A DNA stretch of 64,000 nucleotides, from the NCBI GenBank assembly GCA_041394185.1, contig JAWKIQ010000002.1, positions 310,001 through 374,000 on the forward strand, written 5' to 3'. The position numbers and the translations under genes were made by a program. Of the stretch, positions 26,328-35,083 are shown in pieces (the first letter of the stretch is position 1; every line of letters begins with the position of its first letter). The notes under the pieces were generated by a model, which was not told the origin of the DNA, made no database searches, and saw only the letters and a list, made by a program, of their open reading frames with translations. This DNA comes from Acidimicrobiales bacterium (GTDB taxonomy: Bacteria > Actinomycetota > Acidimicrobiia > Acidimicrobiales > Poriferisodalaceae).

Positions 26328-27323
26328 TCAGCGTGGCAGTAGCGAACCTGCCAGCTCGAGGAGGTCTGCCTCGGGCCGCGGACCCATGTGGCTGATGACC
26401 TCCGCGGCCGCAATCGAACCCAGCCTGGCGCAGGCTTCGAGGTCGGCGCCTCGGGCCAAACCCATCAAGAACCCCGATGCGTAGAGGTCGCCGGCTCCGG
26501 TGGTGTCGACAACGCGAGCAACTGGCTCGGCGGGCACAGCCACCTTCGAGTCGGCGGTGACGACCACCGAGCCCTCAGCCGAGCGGGTGATCACCCCTAT
26601 CTCGACCTTTTCGGCGACCCTGTCATAAACCGCCTCCAGGTCGGTGACCTCAAACAGCGAAAGCGCCTCGTCCTCGTTGGCGAACAAGACGTCGACCGAG
26701 CTCTCGATCAGGTCCATGAACGACTCGCGGTGGCGATCGACGCAGAACGAGTCAGAGAGTGTCAACGCGACCCGCTGGTCGGGATGACCCGCCAGCTGGC
26801 TGGCGGCCCGCATGGCTGCCTTTGCATGCGGTGGGTCCCACAAGTAACCCTCCAGGTAGAGGATCTTGCCCCGCTCGATCAGCGACTGGTCGATGTCGTC
26901 TGGCGTCAGTCCGACCGATGCCCCCAGGTAGGTACTCATCGTTCTCTGACCATCGGGAGAAACCAGGATCAGACAGCGCCCCGTGGGGTCGCCCGCCTGA
27001 GCCCGACCGACATCGAACACAATGCCCATCGACCTCATGTCGTGGGCGAAGATGGCCCCGAGCTGGTCGTCGCGCACCTTGCCTATGTACGCACCGGCAC
27101 CGCCGAGAGCAGCCACACCGACGATGGTGTTGGCAGCCGACCCTCCCGAGACCTCGGTCGCGGGGCCCATCTGCGAATAGAGCTCTTCAGCGCGCGCCGC
27201 GTCGATGAGGGTCATGGATCCCTTGACCAGGCCCTGCGCGGCCACGAACTCATCCTCTTCGTGGGTGAGCACGTCGACCAGTGCATTGCCGATGCCTATG
27301 ACATCGATGTCGTGAACGGTCAT
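26328..27323 (-). CDS. PfkB-family carbohydrate kinase, adenosine-kinase-like
   Basis: 331 residues. Ribokinase-fold features: GNALVDVL at the N-terminus, GGSAANT substrate motif, and the catalytic DTTGAGDLYASGFL near residue 270 with the anion hole and catalytic Asp. Resembles bacterial adenosine kinases and related sugar kinases; exact substrate open. Single gene, divergent from the aminopeptidase gene across 114 bases. Confidence 0.88.
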   Translation of the reverse strand: MTVHDIDVIGIGNALVDVLTHEEDEFVAAQGLVKGSMTLIDAARAEELYSQMGPATEVSGGSAANTIVGVAALGGAGAYIGKVRDDQLGAIFAHDMRSMGIVFDVGRAQAGDPTGRCLILVSPDGQRTMSTYLGASVGLTPDDIDQSLIERGKILYLEGYLWDPPHAKAAMRAASQLAGHPDQRVALTLSDSFCVDRHRESFMDLIESSVDVLFANEDEALSLFEVTDLEAVYDRVAEKVEIGVITRSAEGSVVVTADSKVAVPAEPVARVVDTTGAGDLYASGFLMGLARGADLEACARLGSIAAAEVISHMGPRPEADLLELAGSLLPR

Positions 27324-27437
27324 GACCCAACCTTCCCGCAGAACAGCTGACGACGATAGCTGCCCTGACCAATCGGCAGGCGCGACACCCGATGTGAGGC
27401 GGCTCGTGACATCGGCCAGCGCCTATCCTCGCGAGTC

Positions 27438-29984
27438 GTGTCAACAGACGAGTACCGGCTGCCCCGCCATGCGGTGCCAATTCGCTATGACCTCGTGCTC
27501 GAGCCCGACCTGGGCTCGGCGACCTTCGACGGAACGGTGGCCATAGAGCTGAGCGTCAGTACCTCGACCCCGCGGTTGCGGCTCAACGCGATGGAACTCG
27601 ACATCGGAGCCATGGTTCTGGAGCAGAACGGCGAGACGATCGAGATCTCGTCCTACGCCTGCGATCCCGAGTCTGAGACCCTGGAAATCGAACTCGCGGG
27701 GCCGCTCGCGGTTGGTTCGGCGTGCTTGTCGATCACCTTCAGCGGCATTCTCAACGACCAGCTGCGCGGTTTCTACCGGTCCACCTACACCGACACCGAG
27801 GGAACCGAGAAGACGATCGCGACCACACAGTTCGAGTCGACCAGCGCCCGCTATGCGTTTCCATGCTTTGACGAACCAGAGCTGAAGGCGGTGTTCGGCG
27901 TGACCCTGGTCGTCGACCAACACCTCACCGCCATCTCTTGTGGACCCGAGATCGAGCGGCGCGCTCGGCCAGACGACAAGGTCGAGGTCGTGTTCGCCGA
28001 CACGATGCCGATGTCGACCTACATCGTGGCCTTCATCGTGGGTGAGCTGGAGGTCACCGAACCAATCGAGGTCCGCGGTGTACCCGTCAGGTTGGTGCAT
28101 GTGCCTGGCAAGGCAGCGCTGACCGGTTTCGGGCTGGAGGTCGCCCAGTTCGCCATCGGGTGGCTCGAGGACTACTTCGACATCCCCATCCCTGTCGACA
28201 AACTCGACCTGGTTGCGGTGCCCGACTTCGCGTCAGGCGCCATGGAAAACCACGGCTGCCTGACATTTCGCGAAAGCCTGCTGCTGGCCGACCCCGACGG
28301 AGCGACCACCTCCGAGCTGGTTCGTGTCGCCGATGTTGTAGCCCACGAAATCGCCCACATGTGGTTCGGCAATCTCGTCACCATGTCGTGGTGGGAGGGC
28401 ATCTGGCTGAAGGAGGCCTTCGCCACCTTCATGGAGAACGCCACCGTTGCGGCGTTCAGGCCCGAGTGGAACCGCTGGGACCAGTTCGCCCGCGACCGCG
28501 GAGTTGCATTCGAGGTCGACTCGCTCGCCTCCACCCGGCCCATCGAGTTTGCGGTTCACTCGCCCGCCGATGCCGAGGCGATGTTCGACGTGTTGACCTA
28601 CGAGAAGGGTGCTGCCGTCGTTCGCATGCTCGAGCAACATCTGGGTCCTGAGGTGTTCCGCGACGGTGTGCGGCACTACCTGCGAAAGTTCGAGGGGGCA
28701 AACACCAACACGACCGATCTGTGGGACGCCCTCGAGGAGTCATCGGGCCAGCCGGTCAGGTCGACCATGGACTCGTGGATCTTTCAGGGTGGGCACCCGA
28801 TGATCGACGTCCAGCCCACCGACACAGGTATCGAGATTTCGCAGTCGGTGTTTCGCTACGAAGGCGCCGCCGACGGCACGTGGGCCGTGCCTGTGTTGAT
28901 GAGGGCCGACCTGGACGGCTCGATCGTCGACAAGTCGGTGCTGCTGACCGAGCCCACCACAACCGTCGACCTGGGGGGCAGGCCCCGCTGGGTGGTGGCC
29001 AACGCCGGGGCAAACGGCTTCTATCGGGTCAGCTACGAGCCATCGCTGGCCGCCGAGTTGATAGAGCAGGCCGAGGAGGTCATGTCGGTGGCCGAACGGG
29101 TTTCGTTCGTCGACGACATGGTCGCCGCGGTCACCGCGTGCCGAACCGAACCGATTCGGCTTCTCGAGCTGATCGAACAGTTCATGTTCGAGACCGACCT
29201 GAGCGTCTGGCGTTCGATGGCCATCGGCCTCGACCTGCTGGACCGACTCGTCGACAGCGCAAAAGACACTGGGGCCAAGGCCAGATTCGCCGAACGGGTG
29301 GGCCGGGTCGTCGGGCCCGCTCTCGACGTCTTGGGCGTCGAACCGGCAGCGGGCGAGGATGGCGCAACCGCCGAGCTGCGAGGCCTGTTGCTGCGCCTGG
29401 CGGGCACGGTGGCCCAGGACGCCAGGGCCCACAGCGTCAGCCGCGCCCTGGTGCAGTCGGGTGTTGCCGGCGCCGACCCCGAGCTGCACGCAGCTGCGGT
29501 GGCCGTGGTGGCCTCGAACGGCACCGACCAGGACTTCGAGGCATTCGTGGCCGAGTACGAGGGTGCTGCTACCCCCCAGATCCAGCAGCGATACCTGATG
29601 GCCCTGGCGCGCTTCCCCGAGGCCGGGCAGGTCCAACGCACCATGGAGATGTGCCGCGAGCGCGTCCGTTCCCAGAACGCACCGTTCTTGTTGGCGCACT
29701 GCCTGGCCCACAAGCAGCACGGAGCCATGGCTTGGCAGTTCATCTCCCAGCATTGGGATGAGCTGACCGCTCGGTTCCCCAGCAACTCGGTGCCTCGGAT
29801 GCTCGGCGGGATCGTCCACCTGAACGACCCCGCTGTCGCCGACGATGTGGCGGCATTCGTGGGCGAGCACCCCATTCCCGAGGGTGGAGCCACCATCGAC
29901 CAGCACCTCGAGCGAATGCGGGTACAGGTGAGACTTTGCGCCGAAGCCTCAGCCGGGTTCGCGGCTGCTCTCACGGCAGTCTGA
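27438..29984 (+). CDS. pepN: M1 family aminopeptidase N
   Basis: 848 residues from GTG 27438. GAMEN motif at about 267 and zinc site HEIAHMWFGN (about 303) with the third ligand in the downstream WLKEAFA. A C-terminal ERAP1-like helical domain fills the last about 330 residues. Removes N-terminal residues from peptides; no signal peptide, so cytoplasmic. The zinc-site helix has WLKEAFA rather than the usual WLNEGFA, a modest variant. Confidence 0.95.
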   Translation: MSTDEYRLPRHAVPIRYDLVLEPDLGSATFDGTVAIELSVSTSTPRLRLNAMELDIGAMVLEQNGETIEISSYACDPESETLEIELAGPLAVGSACLSITFSGILNDQLRGFYRSTYTDTEGTEKTIATTQFESTSARYAFPCFDEPELKAVFGVTLVVDQHLTAISCGPEIERRARPDDKVEVVFADTMPMSTYIVAFIVGELEVTEPIEVRGVPVRLVHVPGKAALTGFGLEVAQFAIGWLEDYFDIPIPVDKLDLVAVPDFASGAMENHGCLTFRESLLLADPDGATTSELVRVADVVAHEIAHMWFGNLVTMSWWEGIWLKEAFATFMENATVAAFRPEWNRWDQFARDRGVAFEVDSLASTRPIEFAVHSPADAEAMFDVLTYEKGAAVVRMLEQHLGPEVFRDGVRHYLRKFEGANTNTTDLWDALEESSGQPVRSTMDSWIFQGGHPMIDVQPTDTGIEISQSVFRYEGAADGTWAVPVLMRADLDGSIVDKSVLLTEPTTTVDLGGRPRWVVANAGANGFYRVSYEPSLAAELIEQAEEVMSVAERVSFVDDMVAAVTACRTEPIRLLELIEQFMFETDLSVWRSMAIGLDLLDRLVDSAKDTGAKARFAERVGRVVGPALDVLGVEPAAGEDGATAELRGLLLRLAGTVAQDARAHSVSRALVQSGVAGADPELHAAAVAVVASNGTDQDFEAFVAEYEGAATPQIQQRYLMALARFPEAGQVQRTMEMCRERVRSQNAPFLLAHCLAHKQHGAMAWQFISQHWDELTARFPSNSVPRMLGGIVHLNDPAVADDVAAFVGEHPIPEGGATIDQHLERMRVQVRLCAEASAGFAAALTAV

Positions 29985-29988
29985 GCGC

Positions 29989-30025
29989 GCATCGACCCCC
30001 GCCGGGGGGAAACGGGGGTCGATGC
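29989..30025 (+). terminator. 13-bp perfect stem-loop after pepN
   Basis: Arms 29989-30001 (GCATCGACCCCCG) and 30013-30025 (its exact reverse complement) flank an 11-base loop, starting four bases after the pepN stop. There is no T-run, which is common for actinobacterial terminators. The rest of the spacer to 30254 shows nothing I recognise. Confidence 0.6.
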
Positions 30026-30254
30026 AAACGTCAGCTCCCGTACCGGGCAGAGACGAGGAGGGATTCGTCCGTCCGGCTGATCGAGACTCGCTGAGACACC
30101 TGGCGGGTCGAGATCGGGTGCTGTCGTATGTATTGATCTGGTCGGCTCGATCGGCTTCGGGTTGAGCGCTTCGGCCCGCGAATGTGCGGCCCAGCCCGGA
30201 CCGTCTTGGCGAGATGATCGGGTTGATGTCAGATCGGCCCCGGGATCGGCCAAA

Positions 30255-30389
30255 ATGGTCGCCGTGTTCGGAAGACCCCGCCGCAAGGCCGCATTCAGGT
30301 ACTACGACCAGTTCGCAACCGTGCTGGCCATCGCCTTTGGTGCTGCGGTCTTGATAGCCGCCTGCATGTGGGCCCTGTCGCTGGCCTGA
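30255..30389 (+). CDS. Small single-helix membrane protein
   Basis: 44 residues from ATG 30255: basic N-terminus MVAVFGRPRRKAAFRYYDQF, then one hydrophobic helix FATVLAIAFGAAVLIAACMW. The frame is open upstream to 30162. Family not recognised; the charge pattern predicts N-in topology. It converges on the next minus-strand gene with six bases between. Could be a chance frame, though the composition looks coding. Confidence 0.45.
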   Translation: MVAVFGRPRRKAAFRYYDQFATVLAIAFGAAVLIAACMWALSLA

Positions 30390-30395
30390 CCAGGA

Positions 30396-30731
30396 TCAGA
30401 CCCGACCACGCATTTCGCGCGTGGTCACCTTGTCGGTCCACAGTGCGATGAACCACGGCGGTGGGTTCTGGCCAGTGGTGGCCACACCCACCGGATGCCC
30501 CTCTGGGCAGCGCGCCCGACCCGACGGATCGATGGTCAGGCGCCACATCCGGTCCGGGTGCATGACCACCGTCGGACGCCCCAGAAGGTCTTCAGAGTGC
30601 GCGAAGAAGCCGTCGTCGACCGTGTAGTGGCAATCGGTGTGCGCGACGCCTTCGGCCAACTCCTCTGAGGGCCAGACCAGCGCTGCGTCACAGATGGCGC
30701 AGGCGAAGATGATGCGTCGGCGGCGAGCCAT
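30396..30731 (-). CDS. Hypothetical small zinc-ribbon-like protein
   Basis: 111 residues. N-terminal CAICDAALVWPSEE and a later CPEGHPVG give a Cys/His pattern compatible with a zinc ribbon; HTDCHYTVDDGFF and WFIALWTDKVTTR are conserved-looking. No membrane segment. Not assigned to a family. It lies downstream of ctaG-sco on the opposite side of a short spacer but on the same strand as them. Confidence 0.55.
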   Translation of the reverse strand: MARRRRIIFACAICDAALVWPSEELAEGVAHTDCHYTVDDGFFAHSEDLLGRPTVVMHPDRMWRLTIDPSGRARCPEGHPVGVATTGQNPPPWFIALWTDKVTTREMRGRV

Positions 30732-30770
30732 GACACTCCATCGGCGCCGCCAGTCACACCAATGAGGGCA

Positions 30771-31625
30771 TCACACCCGCGATTGTTCGGCCAATCCGGG
30801 CCCACGTTCGGGCGGGGTGGGCGGCTTTCGGTCCTGGCCCATCCAGCGCACCATCAGCACAAGCATGGTTCCCCACACAACCGGGATACCGCCGAGCTTC
30901 ATCACCAGCCCGGCCAGTTGTTGGTCGGTGGCAGCCGACATGCCGTGCACTCGTGGAGCGAGCTCGTAGATCGAGTAGAGCGGAAGATCTGCGAAGGTCA
31001 TGAAACCGGCAGGGATGGCGGGCACGATGCCGGCGGCGAGGAACAAATAGGCCATCTTCGCGGGGTTGGGCGTCTTGGTGCCTTCCGGCAGCGGCGAAAT
31101 GATCGGCAGCCACAAGATGATGCCCGACAGCAACCACAAGACGTCCATGGCAAACGAACCGAACTGGTTGGTTCGGAAGTTGTCGATGGCAAACGGCGAG
31201 TGGGTGAACAACAAGATCGCGTTGTAGGTGAGGCCCGCGACGACCGGCTTGGAAAGCTTGGAGATCAGCCGGTAGATGCGCAACCTGCCGACGATGCGCC
31301 TGGCCATCCACTCGGGGGTACCCAGCAGCATCAAAGGAGCGGCGGCCATGGTGTAGAGCATGAACTGCAGCATGTGAGCCGAGGCGAGGTAGCTGGCGCC
31401 CAAGAGGCCGAGGGGCCAATCGGTCGCGAGCCACAAGAAGAACATGCCGCCGAAGAACAGCGCCGCCTTGCGCTTGGCGTCTGGCGCCGCGCCGACGTTG
31501 GCGTTGCGCCTGCGCACCGCCAGCACGTACGGCACGGCCAGTAGCAACATCGCCGCCCAGATGCCCGGGTAAGCCCGGAACTCCCAGCTCCACGGCGTTT
31601 CGAGAGTGGAACACCAGAACCTCAT
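30771..31625 (-). CDS. ctaG: Cytochrome c oxidase assembly protein, CtaG (caa3-type)
   Basis: 284 residues with seven predicted helices. Family hallmarks: LFFGGMFFLWLATDWPLG, HMLQFMLYTMAAAPLMLLG, and FRTNQFGSFAMDVLWLLSGIILWLP (key His and Asp residues retained). This family of the Bacillus type helps build the copper A/B centres of haem-copper oxidases. ATG at 31625 overlaps the SCO gene stop as ATGA. Pairing with SCO supports the copper-insertion role. Confidence 0.85.
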   Translation of the reverse strand: MRFWCSTLETPWSWEFRAYPGIWAAMLLLAVPYVLAVRRRNANVGAAPDAKRKAALFFGGMFFLWLATDWPLGLLGASYLASAHMLQFMLYTMAAAPLMLLGTPEWMARRIVGRLRIYRLISKLSKPVVAGLTYNAILLFTHSPFAIDNFRTNQFGSFAMDVLWLLSGIILWLPIISPLPEGTKTPNPAKMAYLFLAAGIVPAIPAGFMTFADLPLYSIYELAPRVHGMSAATDQQLAGLVMKLGGIPVVWGTMLVLMVRWMGQDRKPPTPPERGPGLAEQSRV

Positions 31626-32284
31626 TGGCTGTCCTCTGCAGGTTGGATCTGAGCCAGCTTGGGCAGGTCGTCTGCCCAGTGACTTTGGCGAGTTCCCTGT
31701 GGGTAGACGGTGTATGCGTAGCCGTCAGGGGCAAAGGCGAACACCTGACCAGCATGCCCGAAGGTGTAGTCGTCGCCGTCACCTTCCTTGGCCGCGACCG
31801 CCAGACCGAAGGCCCGTTGTGCGTCAGCGAGCTGTTCTGGGGTGCCGAGCAGGCCGACGAATCGGCGGTCGAACTGGTCGAGGAAACGCCTCAGCGTTGC
31901 CGCATCGTCACGCTCGGGGTCGACGGTGATCAACACGACCTCGACGTTGGTTGGTTGGTCGCCCATAGCTAGCACCGAATCGATCTGTGCCAGGTGAACA
32001 GGACAGATGTCGGGGCAACTGGTGTAGCCGAAATAGACAAGGCCGATACGGCCGGCCAACTCCTGGCGAAGGTCGTATGGATTGCCCGAGGTGTCTGTGA
32101 GAACAACGTCTGGGATGGCCAGGGGCGGATCGAGTTCGATACCGGCATAGTCGCCGCCGGGTTCCAGCGCCGAGGCAGCGCAGCCCGCCCCCACGGATGC
32201 GATGACCGCAAGCATCAACGCCACAACCCACAACGGGAAGCGGCCTGCGCCAACGCGGCGCTGGCGGTTGGGAAGCCCAGACAC
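31622..32284 (-). CDS. SCO1/SenC-type copper-insertion lipoprotein
   Basis: 220 residues from GTG 32284 (another GTG two codons upstream). Signal peptide with lipobox: LWVVALMLAVIASVGAGC. Thioredoxin-like SCO domain with VYFGYTSCPDICP holding the Cu-binding CxxxC and a distal His in YTFGHAGQVF. Delivers copper to cytochrome oxidase CuA on the outer face of the membrane. Coupled to ctaG; divergent from the DUF445 gene. Confidence 0.9.
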   Translation of the reverse strand: MSGLPNRQRRVGAGRFPLWVVALMLAVIASVGAGCAASALEPGGDYAGIELDPPLAIPDVVLTDTSGNPYDLRQELAGRIGLVYFGYTSCPDICPVHLAQIDSVLAMGDQPTNVEVVLITVDPERDDAATLRRFLDQFDRRFVGLLGTPEQLADAQRAFGLAVAAKEGDGDDYTFGHAGQVFAFAPDGYAYTVYPQGTRQSHWADDLPKLAQIQPAEDSQ

Positions 32285-32402
32285 GATCACCGCGCTGAAG
32301 GCTATCGGCGGCGGAAGGTCGGTACGACCGCGGCATGCTTTGGGTGAAGCGCTCGGTGGTGATGCCGTCCGGGCGAGCACCACGCCGAGCAGGAGAACGC
32401 AG

Positions 32403-33623
32403 TTGGACGATCTAAGGGCGATGAAACGAAGGGCCACCGGCCTGCTGCTGGCGGCCGTGGTGGTGTACGTGGTGGCGCGCAGCCTGGAGGGCGACAGCAC
32501 GGGTTGGGGTTATGTCCGCGCCACCGCCGAGGCCGCCATGGTCGGAGGGCTCGCCGACTGGTTCGCTGTCACCGCCCTGTTCCGCCATCCCCTGCGCCTT
32601 CCGATTCCGCACACGGCGATCATCCCCAAACGCAAAGACGCCATCGGCAACGCTTTGGGCGAGTTCGTTCAGAGCAACTTCATGTCGGGCGAGGTGGTGT
32701 CTGCCCGCGTCGAGGCGGCGAGACCGGCTCAGCGCGTCGGTGGGTGGCTGTCGAAGCCCGAAGCGGCCACCTCCCTGGCAACCCAGTTGGGCGCTGCCCT
32801 GACCGGAATCTCAGAAGTCCTCGACGACGAACAGGTGCAATCGGCCATCGACGAGGTGATCATCGATCGACTCAGCCGCCTCGATGCTGCCAATGGGCTG
32901 GCCACAGCGATAGAGGCGGTGACCGATGGCCGTCACCACGATGTGCTGGTCGACGCACTCAGCCGCGTGACCCTCGACTATCTGATTCACAACCAGGACA
33001 CGCTGCGCACCCTCGTTTCGGACGAGAGCCCCTGGTGGGTGCCTTCGGTGCTCGACGACGCCGTGTTTCGGCGGCTGCACGAGGCCGCATACAACGTCGT
33101 GTCGGCCATCCGATACGAACGCGACCACCCTGCCAGACAGGCTCTCGACCGACAGCTCGCATCGCTTGTCACGCGGCTGCGAACCGACGACGTTTTGCGA
33201 CGCAAGGTCGCCACCGCAGTTGGCAATGTGCTCGAGCACCCCGATGTGCGAGAGGTTTCGGCCACCATCGGCCGCGAACTGAAGCGGTTCGTGGTCACCG
33301 AGATGAACAACCCTCAGTCGCCGGCGCGGTCACGTGTCGAGACAGCCCTGGTCGAGTTCGGGCAGCGGATCTTGACCGACCCGAGCCTCGAAGCTTCGGT
33401 CGACGCCTGGCTCACCCGCGCTGCAGTTCACATCTCGGACCAATTGCGGCCCGAAGTGGTCGAGCTGATCTCCTCAACCGTCGAGCGCTGGGACCCCCAG
33501 GACACCTCGCTGCGCCTCGAACAACAGATAGGCCGCGACCTTCAGTTCATTCGAATCAACGGAACGCTGGTGGGCGGCCTGGCCGGATTGGCGATACACA
33601 CGGTCGGGCACACGTTGCTGTAA
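32403..33623 (+). CDS. DUF445 family membrane-associated protein
   Basis: 406 residues from a TTG start at 32403, chosen because GGAG lies eight bases ahead and the protein then opens MDDLRAMKRRATGLLLAAVV. An N-terminal helix, the conserved AMVGGLADWFAVTALFRHPL, HTAIIPKRKDAIGNALGEFV, and a C-terminal helix INGTLVGGLAGLAIHTVGH are family marks. Function unestablished. Confidence 0.85.
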   Translation: MDDLRAMKRRATGLLLAAVVVYVVARSLEGDSTGWGYVRATAEAAMVGGLADWFAVTALFRHPLRLPIPHTAIIPKRKDAIGNALGEFVQSNFMSGEVVSARVEAARPAQRVGGWLSKPEAATSLATQLGAALTGISEVLDDEQVQSAIDEVIIDRLSRLDAANGLATAIEAVTDGRHHDVLVDALSRVTLDYLIHNQDTLRTLVSDESPWWVPSVLDDAVFRRLHEAAYNVVSAIRYERDHPARQALDRQLASLVTRLRTDDVLRRKVATAVGNVLEHPDVREVSATIGRELKRFVVTEMNNPQSPARSRVETALVEFGQRILTDPSLEASVDAWLTRAAVHISDQLRPEVVELISSTVERWDPQDTSLRLEQQIGRDLQFIRINGTLVGGLAGLAIHTVGHTLL

Positions 33624-33646
33624 TCGCCCCGCCGCCGGGCGAGCGC

Positions 33647-35083
33647 TCATCGATTCAGGTGCAACCCAGCCGCCTGGTGATAGCGGTGCACCGTGGCGGT
33701 GGCGTCGACGGTGGGCTCGACCGTCGTCCCAGATCCCAGACCCCAGCGGCGGGCGACATCGCCAAGGTCGGATCCGCTGACCACGACTGCCGCCTGAACC
33801 GCGGCTCCGGTGGCGACCACCTCGTCCTGATGAGGAACCACGACCGAGTCGTTTCGAAGGTCGGCGGCGCGTCGGCGATAGGCCTGCGAACGCGCCCCGC
33901 CACCGACCAGATAGCAGCGACCTTCGATGGTTACTCCGGCAGCCCGCAGGGCATCGGCTCCGCCAAGCAAGCCGCACAAGACCCCGTCGTGGGCACCGAG
34001 TGCCAGCTGGGCCCGGGTGGTCGATGTGCCCAGGCCCAGCAGACTTCCGGTTGCTGCGGGCAGGTTGGGCGTTCGCTCGCCGTCGAAGTACGGAACCAGC
34101 ACGGGTACCTCGGTGTCACCAACCGCTTCCAGCGCAAGCTCTGCGAGGGCCGCCGCGTCGACGCCCAGCCACGTGGCCACGCTGTCGGTGACCTTGGTGG
34201 CGTTTAGCGTGCACACCAGGGGCAAGAACCCGCCGGCCGCGTCGGCGAACCCTGCGACCAAGCCCGACGGGTCGGCAGTTGCAGTGCCCGAGCGGGCATA
34301 GACGGTTCCGGAGGTGCCCAAAGAGATGACGAGGTCTCCGGCTTCGAGCCCCAACCCCAGCGCCGCCGCCATGTTGTCGCCAGTGCCCGGGCCCACCACG
34401 GCGCCACCAAGGCCCAGTTCGACCAGCTCGGGCGCCGTGACTTCGCCGACGGCTTCGAAGGGGCGCGACACCGAGGGGACGGCTTGGGCCAACTGGGGGC
34501 ATCCGGCGAGTTCGAAGACCTCTGGGCGATAGGTGTCTGTCGCCGGGTCGAACCACCCGGTTCCGGATGCATCGCCCCGGTCGGTGACGGCAGTTCCGGT
34601 CATGGAGTAAACGAGATAGTCGTGGGGCAACATCAAGCTGGCACATCGCGAGACGGCATCGGGTTCGTTGTCGACAACCCACGCCAGCTTCGAAATCGTG
34701 AACGCAGCCAGCGGCACCGAACCGGTCATGGCGGCCCAGCGATGGGCACCCAACCGCTCGACGAGGGCTTGGGCCTGCGGGGCCGATGTTGTGTCGTTCC
34801 ACAGCTTGGCCGGGCGTACCGGAACACCGAGATGGTCGAGCATCACCAGGCCATGCTGCTGAGCAGCGACCGACACCGCCCGTACCTGCCGCAGATGTGG
34901 GGCGAGCTCACCGAAACACCCGACCAGGGCCCGCCACCAGTCCGACGGATCCTGTTCGCTCACAGGCGGTGAGGTGGGCGGATGGCTCCGCTTGGCCGAG
35001 GCGATCAGCCTGCCCGACTCGATGTCGCGGATCTCGACCTTGGTCGACTGGGTCGACGAGTCGACCCCGGCGACAAGGGTCAC
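33647..35083 (-). CDS. xylB: Xylulokinase
   Basis: 478 residues, FGGY kinase. Begins VAGVDSSTQSTKVEI (phosphate-1 loop), has QQHGLVMLD, KLWNDTTS, TGSVPLAAFTISKLAW, catalytic Asp in GDASGTGWFD, and LVISLGTSGTVYA. Phosphorylates xylulose to xylulose 5-phosphate. ATGA overlap with xylA. No transporter or ROK repressor is adjacent. Confidence 0.92.
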   Translation of the reverse strand: MTLVAGVDSSTQSTKVEIRDIESGRLIASAKRSHPPTSPPVSEQDPSDWWRALVGCFGELAPHLRQVRAVSVAAQQHGLVMLDHLGVPVRPAKLWNDTTSAPQAQALVERLGAHRWAAMTGSVPLAAFTISKLAWVVDNEPDAVSRCASLMLPHDYLVYSMTGTAVTDRGDASGTGWFDPATDTYRPEVFELAGCPQLAQAVPSVSRPFEAVGEVTAPELVELGLGGAVVGPGTGDNMAAALGLGLEAGDLVISLGTSGTVYARSGTATADPSGLVAGFADAAGGFLPLVCTLNATKVTDSVATWLGVDAAALAELALEAVGDTEVPVLVPYFDGERTPNLPAATGSLLGLGTSTTRAQLALGAHDGVLCGLLGGADALRAAGVTIEGRCYLVGGGARSQAYRRRAADLRNDSVVVPHQDEVVATGAAVQAAVVVSGSDLGDVARRWGLGSGTTVEPTVDATATVHRYHQAAGLHLNR

